NCBI GenBank assembly: GCA_964459305.1
Contig: CAYWNA010000283.1
Coordinates: forward strand, 1 to 16,769
DNA length: 16,769 nt
Origin: CAYWNA01 sp964459305
Lineage (GTDB): Bacteria; Planctomycetota; Planctomycetia; Pirellulales; Pirellulaceae
Direction: 5' to 3'
The translations under genes and the position numbers were made by a program. Shown here piece after piece: positions 7,390 to 15,148 of the stretch. The notes below the pieces were generated by a model. The model was not told the DNA's origin and made no database searches. It worked only from the letters and a program-made list of their open reading frames with translations. How positions within the stretch are numbered: position 1 is the stretch's first letter; every line of letters starts with the position of its first letter.

Positions 7390-10300
7390 ATGGTGAACAA
7401 CAGGACTGATTTCTGGCAAGTGCTTGCTTCACTGGCAGTTGCATTGGCGTCTGTTTGCGGCCGTGCGTCGGCAGGACCGCAGCAGGATGCGGCGAAACTC
7501 ATGAAAACCAGTGGCGTCACGAGCGGGCTGGTGGTACATGTCGGCTGCGGCGATGGAAGTCTTGCCGTCTTGCTTGGAGCAAATGATGCTTTCCTGGTCC
7601 ATGGCCTGGACCGGGACGCGGCCAACGTGAAACGCGCGCGGACCCACATCCGGTCGAAGGCGTTTTATGGGCGGGTGTCGGTGGATCAGTGGATGGGCGA
7701 ACGATTGCCCTATGCGGACAATCTGGTGAATCTGCTATTGGTGGATACGAGATGCGAGATACGGGATGCCAGCAGCGAGATTCTGCGCATTCTTACCCCG
7801 CGCGGTGTCGCCATTGTGCGGGAGAAGGGGAACGAGGGATGGCTATCCCGTATCCCACATCCCGTATCCCGTATCGGAGACGGTTTCGCGATGTTCGGCA
7901 AACCTGTTCCTTCGCACGTTGACGATTGGACGCATTGGAACCATGGGCCGGATGGGAATCGGGTGGCCAAGGATAGCGTGGTGGGACCGCCGCGACGGCA
8001 GCAGTGGGTGTCGGGCCCGCTCTGGGCGAGGCACCACGATATGCTGCCCAACATCAGCGCGATCGTGTCTGCGGGCGGTCGACTCATTTACATCATGGAC
8101 GAATCACATACGAGTATTGACATGCTGCCGGGCCGTTGGTCGCTGCTGGCACGGGACGCATTCAACGGCCTGCTTCTCTGGAGGCGACCCGTCGAGCAAT
8201 GGGGGGCGACCGGTTGGAACAAGCAGAAAGTGAAATGGGAACCGCACCGCGGCTTGTCCAAATTCCCGCTTCAGATCCATCGGCGACTGGTGGCCACGGA
8301 AAGCGAGGTATACGTCACGCTTGGCTTCAACGCGCCGGTAACCGTGCTTGATCCCGGAACGGGTGAAATCAAGCGAACGCTGCCGAATACGGAATCAACG
8401 GAAGAGATTCTCCATCGCCGTGGCACGCTCTATCTGTCGATCAGGGAAGCCGATGGCGCGGAAAAGCGTATCGTAGCGGCGGACGCAGATACAGGTCAGT
8501 TCTCGTGGACAAGCGCCGCATACGAGGGCATAACGACCAGATCGGATGAACTGAAGCCGCACACCCACGTGAATCTGGTGCTCGGCGAGAAGCATCTGTT
8601 CTTCTTGAGCGGCGACAGAGTCATATGCCTTGACGCGAACAACGGCCAGAGGCAGTGGCAATTCCCGTTTCCTGCCAGGGCGACGAAGGGGGAGAAGTAC
8701 ACGCAATACTATTATCCGCACATCATCACCATGGTGTATCACGACGGGATCGTGCTCTTCGCGCAGCTTGAGGAGATCGTCGATCTGAAATCGACGTTCA
8801 GCCATGGCACACCCATGAAGCTACTGGCGTTATCGGCGGAGACCGGGGAAGTGCTGTGGCAGCGGAAATGCACAAACTGGGCACATGGCTCTGCGCCTGA
8901 CTTGTTCGTCATAGACAACACCGTATGGACCTTCTCAGAAGATGGATTCACGGCGCTGGGGCTGGATCCGGTTTCGGGCAAGATCAAAAAAGAAACACGG
9001 GTGGAGAAGGCGATGGACATCGGGCATCATCACCGCTGCTATCAGAACCGGGCCACAACGCGATACATCCTATCGAGTCGTCGGGGAGTGGAATTCGTCG
9101 ATCTGAACAGTGGTGATATCTCACTGAACCACTGGATCCGTGGCATGTGCCGGGTTGGCGTCTTACCATCGAACGGGTTGCTGTACGTGCCGCCCAATGC
9201 GTGCGGGTGCTATACCAAAGCAAAGATAAGCGGATTGAATGCATTGGCGGCCGGTTCTTTGCCGAAATACGCGTCGCGTCCATCCATCGAGGACACACGC
9301 TTGGAACGTGGTCCGGCGTACGGCGCCCTTCAGCCTTCAGACTCAAGCCTTCCGCCTTCCACCGACTGGCCTACCTACCGGCATGACGGCCGGCGGAGTG
9401 GTGCCACGACCGAATCCATCGCAGAACAACTCACGGTCAAGTGGAAAGTAAAGGTGGCGAACCGAGTGTCCGCGGTCACGGCCGCAGGAGGGAAGATCTT
9501 TGCGGCGGCGATGGACGCGCATGAAGTGATCGCACTGGATGCCGAGACCGGAGGGCAGGTTTGGTCCTTCACGACTGGCGGCAGGGTGGATTCACCGCCG
9601 ACGATCTACAAGGGTATGGCACTGGTCGGCTGCCGAGATGGTTGGATCTACTGTCTTCGTGCACGTGACGGAGCTCTGTTGTGGCGATTCAGGGCGGCAC
9701 CCCAGGAGCGGCGCCTGGTTGCTTTCAATCAGTTGGAATCGGCGTGGCCGGTGCATGGAAGTGTGCTGGTGCAGGAAGGAATTGCCTACGCGGTTGCGGG
9801 AAGGTCGTCCTTCTTGGATGGGGGGATGCACGTTTTCGCGCTCGATCCGCTGACCGGGAAGGTCGCGATGAACCGGTGTGTTTACAGCCCCGATCCAGAA
9901 ACCGGCGAGATGCACAGAGCGGCAGGGCCGCAGCCAAATACGAGCTATCGCTCGGTTAGCAATGGTCCGCTCCCGTTGGTCGCTACAGTTTTGTCAAAAA
10001 AACAAGTTTCTACGAACTTGCTCTACAGAGGTCTGTCCGCACAGTCCGCGGATCGGAAGGCGCTGACCCATCACATGTCCGGCGCACTGCCAGATATCCT
10101 GGTTAGCGATGGGACATCCGTATGCATGAGGCATTTGAAGCTTGATCCGAAGACGCTGGGCAGCTCAGACACGCCGGGGGAGTTCCCGCTCCATCAAGGT
10201 TTGGCAGCCACAGCGGGACTTCTGGATGATTCCATGTTTCACCGGTCGCACTGGGGGATCGACGGCGCTGAAGGCAGGGGTACCTGGTGCGAGCTGCTCG

Positions 10301-10710
10301 TATTCACTGATCTGGCCGTGTACAAAATCGACGCCCATGGCAGACATGGCTGGAAGCAGCACGGTATACACAGGCCGGGCAGCGGGTACGTCGTCTCCGC
10401 CTACGACCGCAAAAAGAAGAAGGAAGTATGGAGGCAAAGGATTCCGGTCAGGTTCGTGAGCATGGTGTTGGCGGGCGACAGGCTGTTTCTGGCAGGCACT
10501 CCGGATGTCAAGGATGCCAAGGATCCCTGGTCGGCGTTCCTGGGAAAAAAGGGCGGAGGGCTGCTTGTTCTTGCGGCCGATGATGGGAAGAGGCTGTCTG
10601 AGTATGAACTTGAAGCACCGCCCGTTTGGGACGGAATGGCTGTCGCTGCCGGGCGGCTCTACATTTCGACACGCAACGGTGAAATCGTGTGCATGGGCGA
10701 GAAAGATTGA
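7390..10710 (+). CDS. Exported SAM-methyltransferase-like domain fused to two PQQ/BamB-like beta-propellers
   Basis: 1106 aa; ATG 7390 has SD GGGAG at 7378-7382. Residues 1-29 look like a signal peptide (VLASLAVALASVCGRASA, then GP). Residues about 45-145 resemble a class I methyltransferase Rossmann fold: motif I VVHVGCGDGSL (48-58), acidic HGLDRD (71-76), LVNLLLVD (112-119) and ILRILTPRGVAIV (131-143). From VDDWTHWNHG (177-186) begins a propeller with PQQ-like blades such as GEVLWQRK and GQRQWQF. A linker near residues 645-660 leads to DWPTYRHDGRRSG and a second propeller with blades such as GQVWSF and GALLWRF. The combination is known in planctomycete annotations, but its function is not. 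Two stretches (residues about 118-126 and 152-162) and the linker are encoded by short repetitive DNA that looks inserted. No PQQ-dehydrogenase catalytic motif is evident. Confidence 0.88.
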   Translation: MVNNRTDFWQVLASLAVALASVCGRASAGPQQDAAKLMKTSGVTSGLVVHVGCGDGSLAVLLGANDAFLVHGLDRDAANVKRARTHIRSKAFYGRVSVDQWMGERLPYADNLVNLLLVDTRCEIRDASSEILRILTPRGVAIVREKGNEGWLSRIPHPVSRIGDGFAMFGKPVPSHVDDWTHWNHGPDGNRVAKDSVVGPPRRQQWVSGPLWARHHDMLPNISAIVSAGGRLIYIMDESHTSIDMLPGRWSLLARDAFNGLLLWRRPVEQWGATGWNKQKVKWEPHRGLSKFPLQIHRRLVATESEVYVTLGFNAPVTVLDPGTGEIKRTLPNTESTEEILHRRGTLYLSIREADGAEKRIVAADADTGQFSWTSAAYEGITTRSDELKPHTHVNLVLGEKHLFFLSGDRVICLDANNGQRQWQFPFPARATKGEKYTQYYYPHIITMVYHDGIVLFAQLEEIVDLKSTFSHGTPMKLLALSAETGEVLWQRKCTNWAHGSAPDLFVIDNTVWTFSEDGFTALGLDPVSGKIKKETRVEKAMDIGHHHRCYQNRATTRYILSSRRGVEFVDLNSGDISLNHWIRGMCRVGVLPSNGLLYVPPNACGCYTKAKISGLNALAAGSLPKYASRPSIEDTRLERGPAYGALQPSDSSLPPSTDWPTYRHDGRRSGATTESIAEQLTVKWKVKVANRVSAVTAAGGKIFAAAMDAHEVIALDAETGGQVWSFTTGGRVDSPPTIYKGMALVGCRDGWIYCLRARDGALLWRFRAAPQERRLVAFNQLESAWPVHGSVLVQEGIAYAVAGRSSFLDGGMHVFALDPLTGKVAMNRCVYSPDPETGEMHRAAGPQPNTSYRSVSNGPLPLVATVLSKKQVSTNLLYRGLSAQSADRKALTHHMSGALPDILVSDGTSVCMRHLKLDPKTLGSSDTPGEFPLHQGLAATAGLLDDSMFHRSHWGIDGAEGRGTWCELLVFTDLAVYKIDAHGRHGWKQHGIHRPGSGYVVSAYDRKKKKEVWRQRIPVRFVSMVLAGDRLFLAGTPDVKDAKDPWSAFLGKKGGGLLVLAADDGKRLSEYELEAPPVWDGMAVAAGRLYISTRNGEIVCMGEKD
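7744..7767 (+). repeat. Imperfect inverted repeat, left arm (GATACGGGAT family)
   Basis: A 24-bp arm made of degenerate units of GATACG/GAGATRCG ending in GATACGGGAT (7758-7767). It matches the reverse complement of 7845-7868 at 21 of 24 positions. It lies inside the methyltransferase-like domain coding region and encodes residues around DTRCEIRDA, which depart from the usual family text at this point. Confidence 0.7.
7845..7868 (-). repeat. Imperfect inverted repeat, right arm
   Basis: ATCCCGTATCCC followed by ACATCCCGTATC is the opposite-strand copy of the arm at 7744-7767 (3 mismatches in 24), separated from it by 77 bp. A further CCGTATCGG unit follows to 7877. It encodes the SRIPHPVSRIG segment just before the first propeller. 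Confidence 0.7.
9329..9362 (+). repeat. Short CCTTC-type repeat in the inter-propeller linker
   Basis: Degenerate direct repeats of CTTCAGCCTTCAG and AAGCCTTCCGCCTTCC encode the serine/proline-rich linker ALQPSDSSLPPSTDW between the two propellers of the methyltransferase-like fusion. The composition differs from the flanking coding sequence, suggesting an expanded or inserted repeat tolerated because it falls in a linker. Confidence 0.6.
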
Positions 10711-10846
10711 TACTGACGGCAAAGCTGACAGACTGATGGGAAATTTCACTTCAACTGTAAACCAAGACACTTGAATTAGCCATTCCACTTCGTCCACTCA
10801 GTTCGGGGGCTGGAAATCAGACTGCCTATCAGTAAGGAGAAGCGAT

Positions 10847-12223
10847 ATGCGAACGACTCTAGTGTCCTTGGCGATGGCCGGCGTTGCCCTTTGCTCGCTG
10901 GTGATCAGTGGTGCGAGAGCCGGCGAGGCGAAAACGCCCGAACTCCGCGTTGGTTGGGCCTCGACGGATATTACACCCGAGCGGCCTGTCACCCTCGTCG
11001 GGTTTCACGGAAAGAGGATTTCCAGCGGCGTGCGAGACCCTCTCACGGCCACGGTGCTCGCGATGGAAAGCGTGGGACCGGAAGGCAATGTTACGGAGCA
11101 GGCGATCATGGTCTCCTGTGATGTGATCTGGATTCGGAAAGTGACCCAAGACGCCGTCAAGAAGCTCGTCGAGAAGCGACTCCCCGATTTCGATTCCGAC
11201 AAGCTGTTCCTGAATGCCACCCATACTCACCAGGGCCCGCAGCAAGAATCCGGGACCTTCAAGAACAAGTTCGATTTGACGCCCAAGGAAAAGGCCCGCG
11301 GGGTGATGACGGGAGACGAGTACGGCGACTTCCTTGTCCGACGCGTTGTGGAAGCGGCCGTGACGGCATGGCAGGGTCGCAAGCCCGGCGGCTTCAGTTG
11401 GGCGCTGGATCAGGCCGTGGTCGGATTCAACCGGAGGTTCATCTACTTCGACGGCACCGCCAAGATGTTGGCGTCGGTCAACACCCCAGAGTTCGACTGC
11501 ATTGAAGGCGTCGAAGATCACGGTTTGTTGCTCCTGTTCTTCTGGGACCCGGACCAGAAACTGACCGGCATGGTGATCAACGTCGCCTCGACGGCCCAGG
11601 CCGAGCAGGGTGGGAATCTCATCTCGGCCGACTTCTGGCACGACCTCCGGAAAGAGATTGCGGCGCGGCATTCCAAGGACGTGTTCGTTTTCCCGCAATG
11701 TGGCGCCGCGGGGGACATCTATAACTGTGGCAAGTTTCGGCACCGAGCCGAAGCCGCGATGGCGGCACGCAAAGGGATCTCGTGGCGGCAGGAAATCGGC
11801 CGACGCATCGCCGACGGGGTGGATCGGGCCCTGCCTGTCGCTCGGAAGGACGTCGACTTCAACCCCGTGTTCAAACATACGGTCGTTCGAGTCGATCTGC
11901 CCGTCAAGGATCCGCCGGCGCCGCCGTTCTACCTTACCGATCCGGTGAAGCCGGCGGAACTCCACGTAATCCGGCTTGGAGACACGGCGCTGGTTACCAA
12001 CCCGTTTGAACTGTTCATGGACTACGGGATCCGGATGCAGGCGCGGAGCAAGGCCGTGTTGACGTTCGTGGTCCAATTGTCCTGCCAGGGCAGCGGCTAT
12101 CTACCCACGGCCAGGGCGGTGCGAGGGGGCGGATACAGCGCCGACGCGTTCCTAGTCGGCCCGGAAGGCGGACGAGTTCTCGTCGAAGAAAGCGTTAAGC
12201 GAATCAATGCCCTTTGGCCATAA
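10847..12223 (+). CDS. Neutral/alkaline ceramidase-like exported hydrolase, intact
   Basis: A 458-aa member of the neutral/alkaline ceramidase N-terminal-like family, widespread in planctomycetes. Characterised family members cleave the ceramide amide bond; the substrate here is unknown. The start ATG 10847 has SD AAGGAG (10834-10839) with 7-nt spacing. The signal peptide is LVSLAMAGVALCSLVISGARA. Family marks: VGWASTDITPERPVTLVGFHG (35-55), RDPLTATVLAME (63-74), Zn-binding NATHTHQGP with H126/H128, INVASTAQAEQGG aligned with the ceramidase active-site serine region, PQCGAAGDIYN, and LGDTALVTNPFELFMDYG near the C-terminus. It is shorter than true ceramidases (about 650-750 aa) and lacks their C-terminal Ig-like domain, so ceramide may not be the substrate. 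It ends with tandem stops (TAA TAG) 28 nt before the C69/propeller gene, which is probably co-transcribed. Confidence 0.9.
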   Translation: MRTTLVSLAMAGVALCSLVISGARAGEAKTPELRVGWASTDITPERPVTLVGFHGKRISSGVRDPLTATVLAMESVGPEGNVTEQAIMVSCDVIWIRKVTQDAVKKLVEKRLPDFDSDKLFLNATHTHQGPQQESGTFKNKFDLTPKEKARGVMTGDEYGDFLVRRVVEAAVTAWQGRKPGGFSWALDQAVVGFNRRFIYFDGTAKMLASVNTPEFDCIEGVEDHGLLLLFFWDPDQKLTGMVINVASTAQAEQGGNLISADFWHDLRKEIAARHSKDVFVFPQCGAAGDIYNCGKFRHRAEAAMAARKGISWRQEIGRRIADGVDRALPVARKDVDFNPVFKHTVVRVDLPVKDPPAPPFYLTDPVKPAELHVIRLGDTALVTNPFELFMDYGIRMQARSKAVLTFVVQLSCQGSGYLPTARAVRGGGYSADAFLVGPEGGRVLVEESVKRINALWP

Positions 12224-12251
12224 TAGCAAACCCAAATGAGGATACGACGGT

Positions 12252-15038
12252 ATGTCCACTCGACAACCCAAGCCGGGAAGGATCATTGCATCGGCTTTCG
12301 CAGTCGGGCTGGCCTTGCTGGCTGGAGTGAGCGCAAGGGCTTGCGATACCTGGGTCGCTTTGAAAGACTCCACGAAGTGCGGGCACGTGGTGCTCGCCAA
12401 GAACAGCGACCGGGCCCGTTTCGACTGTCAGCCGCTGATGTTTCATCCCCGCAAGCGCTGGCCGGCCGACTCCGAGATCGACTTGGGCCGAGTGAAAATC
12501 CCCCAGGTGCAACAGACGTACGCGAACATGGGCTCCAGCCCGTATTGGTGCTGGGGCTATGAAGAAGGAATCAACGAGTACGGCGTCGCCATTGGGAATG
12601 AAGGCATTCGGACCAAGGTACTGGTCGAGGATGTTGCAGCTTCGAAGGCCGGGAAGGGTCCCGCGTTGGGTCCGACGGGAATGGACTTGTTGAGGTTGGG
12701 ACTGGAGAGAGGCAAGACCGCGCGAGAAGCGCTCGAGGCAATCACAACGCTCCTCGAAAAGTATGGCCAGTTTGGCTCGGGAGTACCAACCCGGAATCTC
12801 GATGGCGCTTACCACAACTCCTACATCATTGCCGACCCGAAGGAGGCATGGGTCCTTGAAACGGCCGGCCGCGATTGGGTGGCGAAGCGGTTCTCGAAAG
12901 GAACGACGTCCATCTCCAACATAGTCAGCCTGGGCAGCGACTACGACCTTGCATCTTCCACCTTGGTGGAACACGCTGTCGGCAAAGGCTGGTGGCCGGC
13001 CGATCGGACCGGGGAATTTCACTTCCGGGACGCTTACTCCCTCGGAGGCAAGTCGAGCTTCGCGAACGGTGATCTGCGAGGGAAACGTTCTCTTAGTCTG
13101 CTGAAAGAGAGGGGCCGAGACATCGACATTCGCTGGATGATGCGGATCGCCAGAGACCGCGCCACCTCCCCCGGTATTGACATGGGTGGAACGGCCAGCT
13201 CTTGCGTTGCCGTGCTGCCCGAGGCGGAAGATCGACTGCCCGTGTTTTGGTGGTGCCCATCGCGGCCCGGCTCCAGTTGTTACGTCCCGTTTTTCATCCA
13301 CGGAAGCGGGCTGTCGGCGATAGTCTCGACGGCCGGCAGCTACGGCCGAAGGATCGAAGGGCCCAGCCGCACCAAGAAGGACGGCTTCTCTTCTCGGTCG
13401 TACTGGTGGCTGTTTCGAGACCTCTGCGACCGAGTTGAAGCCGATCCGCAGCACAGAGCCCGGATTGTCAGGGAGACCTTTGACGCCCTGGAGATGGAGT
13501 TCGCAGCGGGGATTCCAGGAGTGATGAAGAAGGCCGTGGAAGCGAGGAAGGCCGGCGAGAACGGCAAGGCCGCCGGTGTTCTGGACCGCTACACCGAAAC
13601 ATGTTTGGACAAAGCCTTCGAAAAAATGAAGCAGCTGCGCACCCGGTTCGAGGCCGCAAGGAAGATGCCGGGAAAGCCGAAGACCGACTTGTCCGGCGAG
13701 ACCGGTCTAATCTTGCAGAGCAGGTTTGAGCGGCCCGATCGCACGACGATTGCGGGCCAGCCGGTTGATAAACCGAAAACCACGAGTGAAAACGAGACGA
13801 ACGCCATTATTCGGTTGGGCGCTGAAGGCAGAAAGTCGGCGCAGGCGGCAGCGAACTGGCCTCAATTCCGCGGCCCGCTTGGCGACGGCCACTGCGAGGC
13901 CAAAGGGCTCCCGCTCGAGTGGAGTGAAACGAGGAACGTGCAATGGAAAACTTCCATCCACGACCAGGGCTGGTCTTCACCGGTAATCTGGGACGATCAA
14001 GTCTGGATGACCACCGCCACTGCGGACGGAAAGCGATTGTACGCTGTTTGCGTGGACCGTGACACGGGCAAGATCGTGCATGACATCCCTGTGTTTGACG
14101 TTCAGCAGCCCCAAGAAATCTGGGGAAACAAGAACGGTCATGCTTCGCCCACGCCGGTCATCGAGGCCGGATACGTGTACGTGCACTTTGGCACGTACGG
14201 CACGGCCTGTTTGGACACACGCACGGGCCGGACGTTATGGGCTCGCCGGGATTTGAACTGCTTTCACCGCGTGGGTCCCGCTTCCTCACCCATCATCTAC
14301 GGCAACCTTCTGATCTTCCACGTGGACGGGTGCGACGTGCGATACGTGGTGGCGTTGGATAAGGCTACAGGAAAGACGGTCTGGAAGACGGATCGGTCGG
14401 CCGACTGCCAGGAAGCCCCTTACGGGTTTCGGTACGCTTGCTGCACGCCGACCGTCACCCAATTCGCCGGTCGACGCCAGATGATCAGTCCCGGGCCCAG
14501 GGCGGTCATCGCTTATGATCCCCTTACCGGTGAGGAACTGTGGAAAGTCAACAACCTTGGCTGGGCCGTGGTGCCGCGCCCCGTGTGCGGGCACGGAGTC
14601 GCTTTCGTAACCACCGACCAGAATCATCCGCAACTGCAGGCGGTCCGCCTGGATGGCCGTGGAGACGTGACCGACAGCCACGTGGTGTGGGGCATTGCCA
14701 AAGGAGTACCCTCGATACCTTCTCTTCTGCTAGTGGGAGACCTGCTCTATCTGGTCAGCGATCCAGGTATCATGTCCTGTGTCGACGCCAAGAGCGGCGC
14801 GATCGCATGGAAGGAGCGTCTTCCCGGCAACTACCGGGCGTCGCCCATCTACGCGGACGGACGCATCTACGTCACGAACGTCAACGGCGTGACCACGGTG
14901 ATCGAACCCGGCCGCCGGTTTAACGTGTTAGCTGTCAACGAACTCGGTGACGGAACGCGACTTGAGGCCTCTTTTGCCGTGGCTGAGAGAGCACTGTTTG
15001 TGAGAACCGAGACACACCTGTATCGAATCGAGGATTGA
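12252..15038 (+). CDS. Peptidase C69/secernin-like Ntn-hydrolase fused to a PQQ/BamB-like beta-propeller
   Basis: 928 aa; ATG 12252 has GAGGA 9 nt upstream. The signal peptide (RIIASAFAVGLALLAGVSARA) ends directly before C31 in ACDTWVALKDST. In the C69/secernin family a Cys in this CDT context is the N-terminal nucleophile, so signal-peptidase cleavage at ARA/C would expose it. Other C69 features: VVLAKNSDRAR (45-55), GYEEGINEYGVAIGNEGI, GMDLLRLGLERGKTAREALE, AYHNSYIIADPKEAWVLETAGRDW and a Trp-rich region up to about residue 390. A helical stretch (about 415-480) and a linker follow. NWPQFRGP (535-542) opens a propeller with blades such as GKTVWKT, GEELWKV and GAIAWKE, ending at LYRIED. C69 members are dipeptidases or amidases; the true substrate is unknown. 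It follows the ceramidase-like gene by 28 nt. Confidence 0.9.
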   Translation: MSTRQPKPGRIIASAFAVGLALLAGVSARACDTWVALKDSTKCGHVVLAKNSDRARFDCQPLMFHPRKRWPADSEIDLGRVKIPQVQQTYANMGSSPYWCWGYEEGINEYGVAIGNEGIRTKVLVEDVAASKAGKGPALGPTGMDLLRLGLERGKTAREALEAITTLLEKYGQFGSGVPTRNLDGAYHNSYIIADPKEAWVLETAGRDWVAKRFSKGTTSISNIVSLGSDYDLASSTLVEHAVGKGWWPADRTGEFHFRDAYSLGGKSSFANGDLRGKRSLSLLKERGRDIDIRWMMRIARDRATSPGIDMGGTASSCVAVLPEAEDRLPVFWWCPSRPGSSCYVPFFIHGSGLSAIVSTAGSYGRRIEGPSRTKKDGFSSRSYWWLFRDLCDRVEADPQHRARIVRETFDALEMEFAAGIPGVMKKAVEARKAGENGKAAGVLDRYTETCLDKAFEKMKQLRTRFEAARKMPGKPKTDLSGETGLILQSRFERPDRTTIAGQPVDKPKTTSENETNAIIRLGAEGRKSAQAAANWPQFRGPLGDGHCEAKGLPLEWSETRNVQWKTSIHDQGWSSPVIWDDQVWMTTATADGKRLYAVCVDRDTGKIVHDIPVFDVQQPQEIWGNKNGHASPTPVIEAGYVYVHFGTYGTACLDTRTGRTLWARRDLNCFHRVGPASSPIIYGNLLIFHVDGCDVRYVVALDKATGKTVWKTDRSADCQEAPYGFRYACCTPTVTQFAGRRQMISPGPRAVIAYDPLTGEELWKVNNLGWAVVPRPVCGHGVAFVTTDQNHPQLQAVRLDGRGDVTDSHVVWGIAKGVPSIPSLLLVGDLLYLVSDPGIMSCVDAKSGAIAWKERLPGNYRASPIYADGRIYVTNVNGVTTVIEPGRRFNVLAVNELGDGTRLEASFAVAERALFVRTETHLYRIED

Positions 15039-15135
15039 CCACATGGGGTGAATGGGCGATCAACGGTGCGTACGAATCTTTCGTCTGACGTCCCAAACCG
15101 CTCGAACTCAAGGCCGAAAGGCGCAAGAGCGGAAT

Positions 15136-15140
15136 AGGAG
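15136..15140 (+). promoter_or_regulatory. Shine-Dalgarno AGGAG supporting the start at 15149
   Basis: AGGAG followed by 8 nt and ATG 15149. It matters because the alternative is a start after the REP-like pair, where only a weak TTG (about 15296) is in frame. Confidence 0.65.
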
Positions 15141-15148
15141 ATTGCCCG

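Noticed and set aside
10859..12076. Minus-strand open frame (405 codons)
   Set aside because: It is antisense to the intact ceramidase-like gene, which has an SD, signal peptide and metal motif.
12204..13454. Minus-strand open frame (416 codons)
   Set aside because: It is antisense to the C69 domain and has no recognisable domain.
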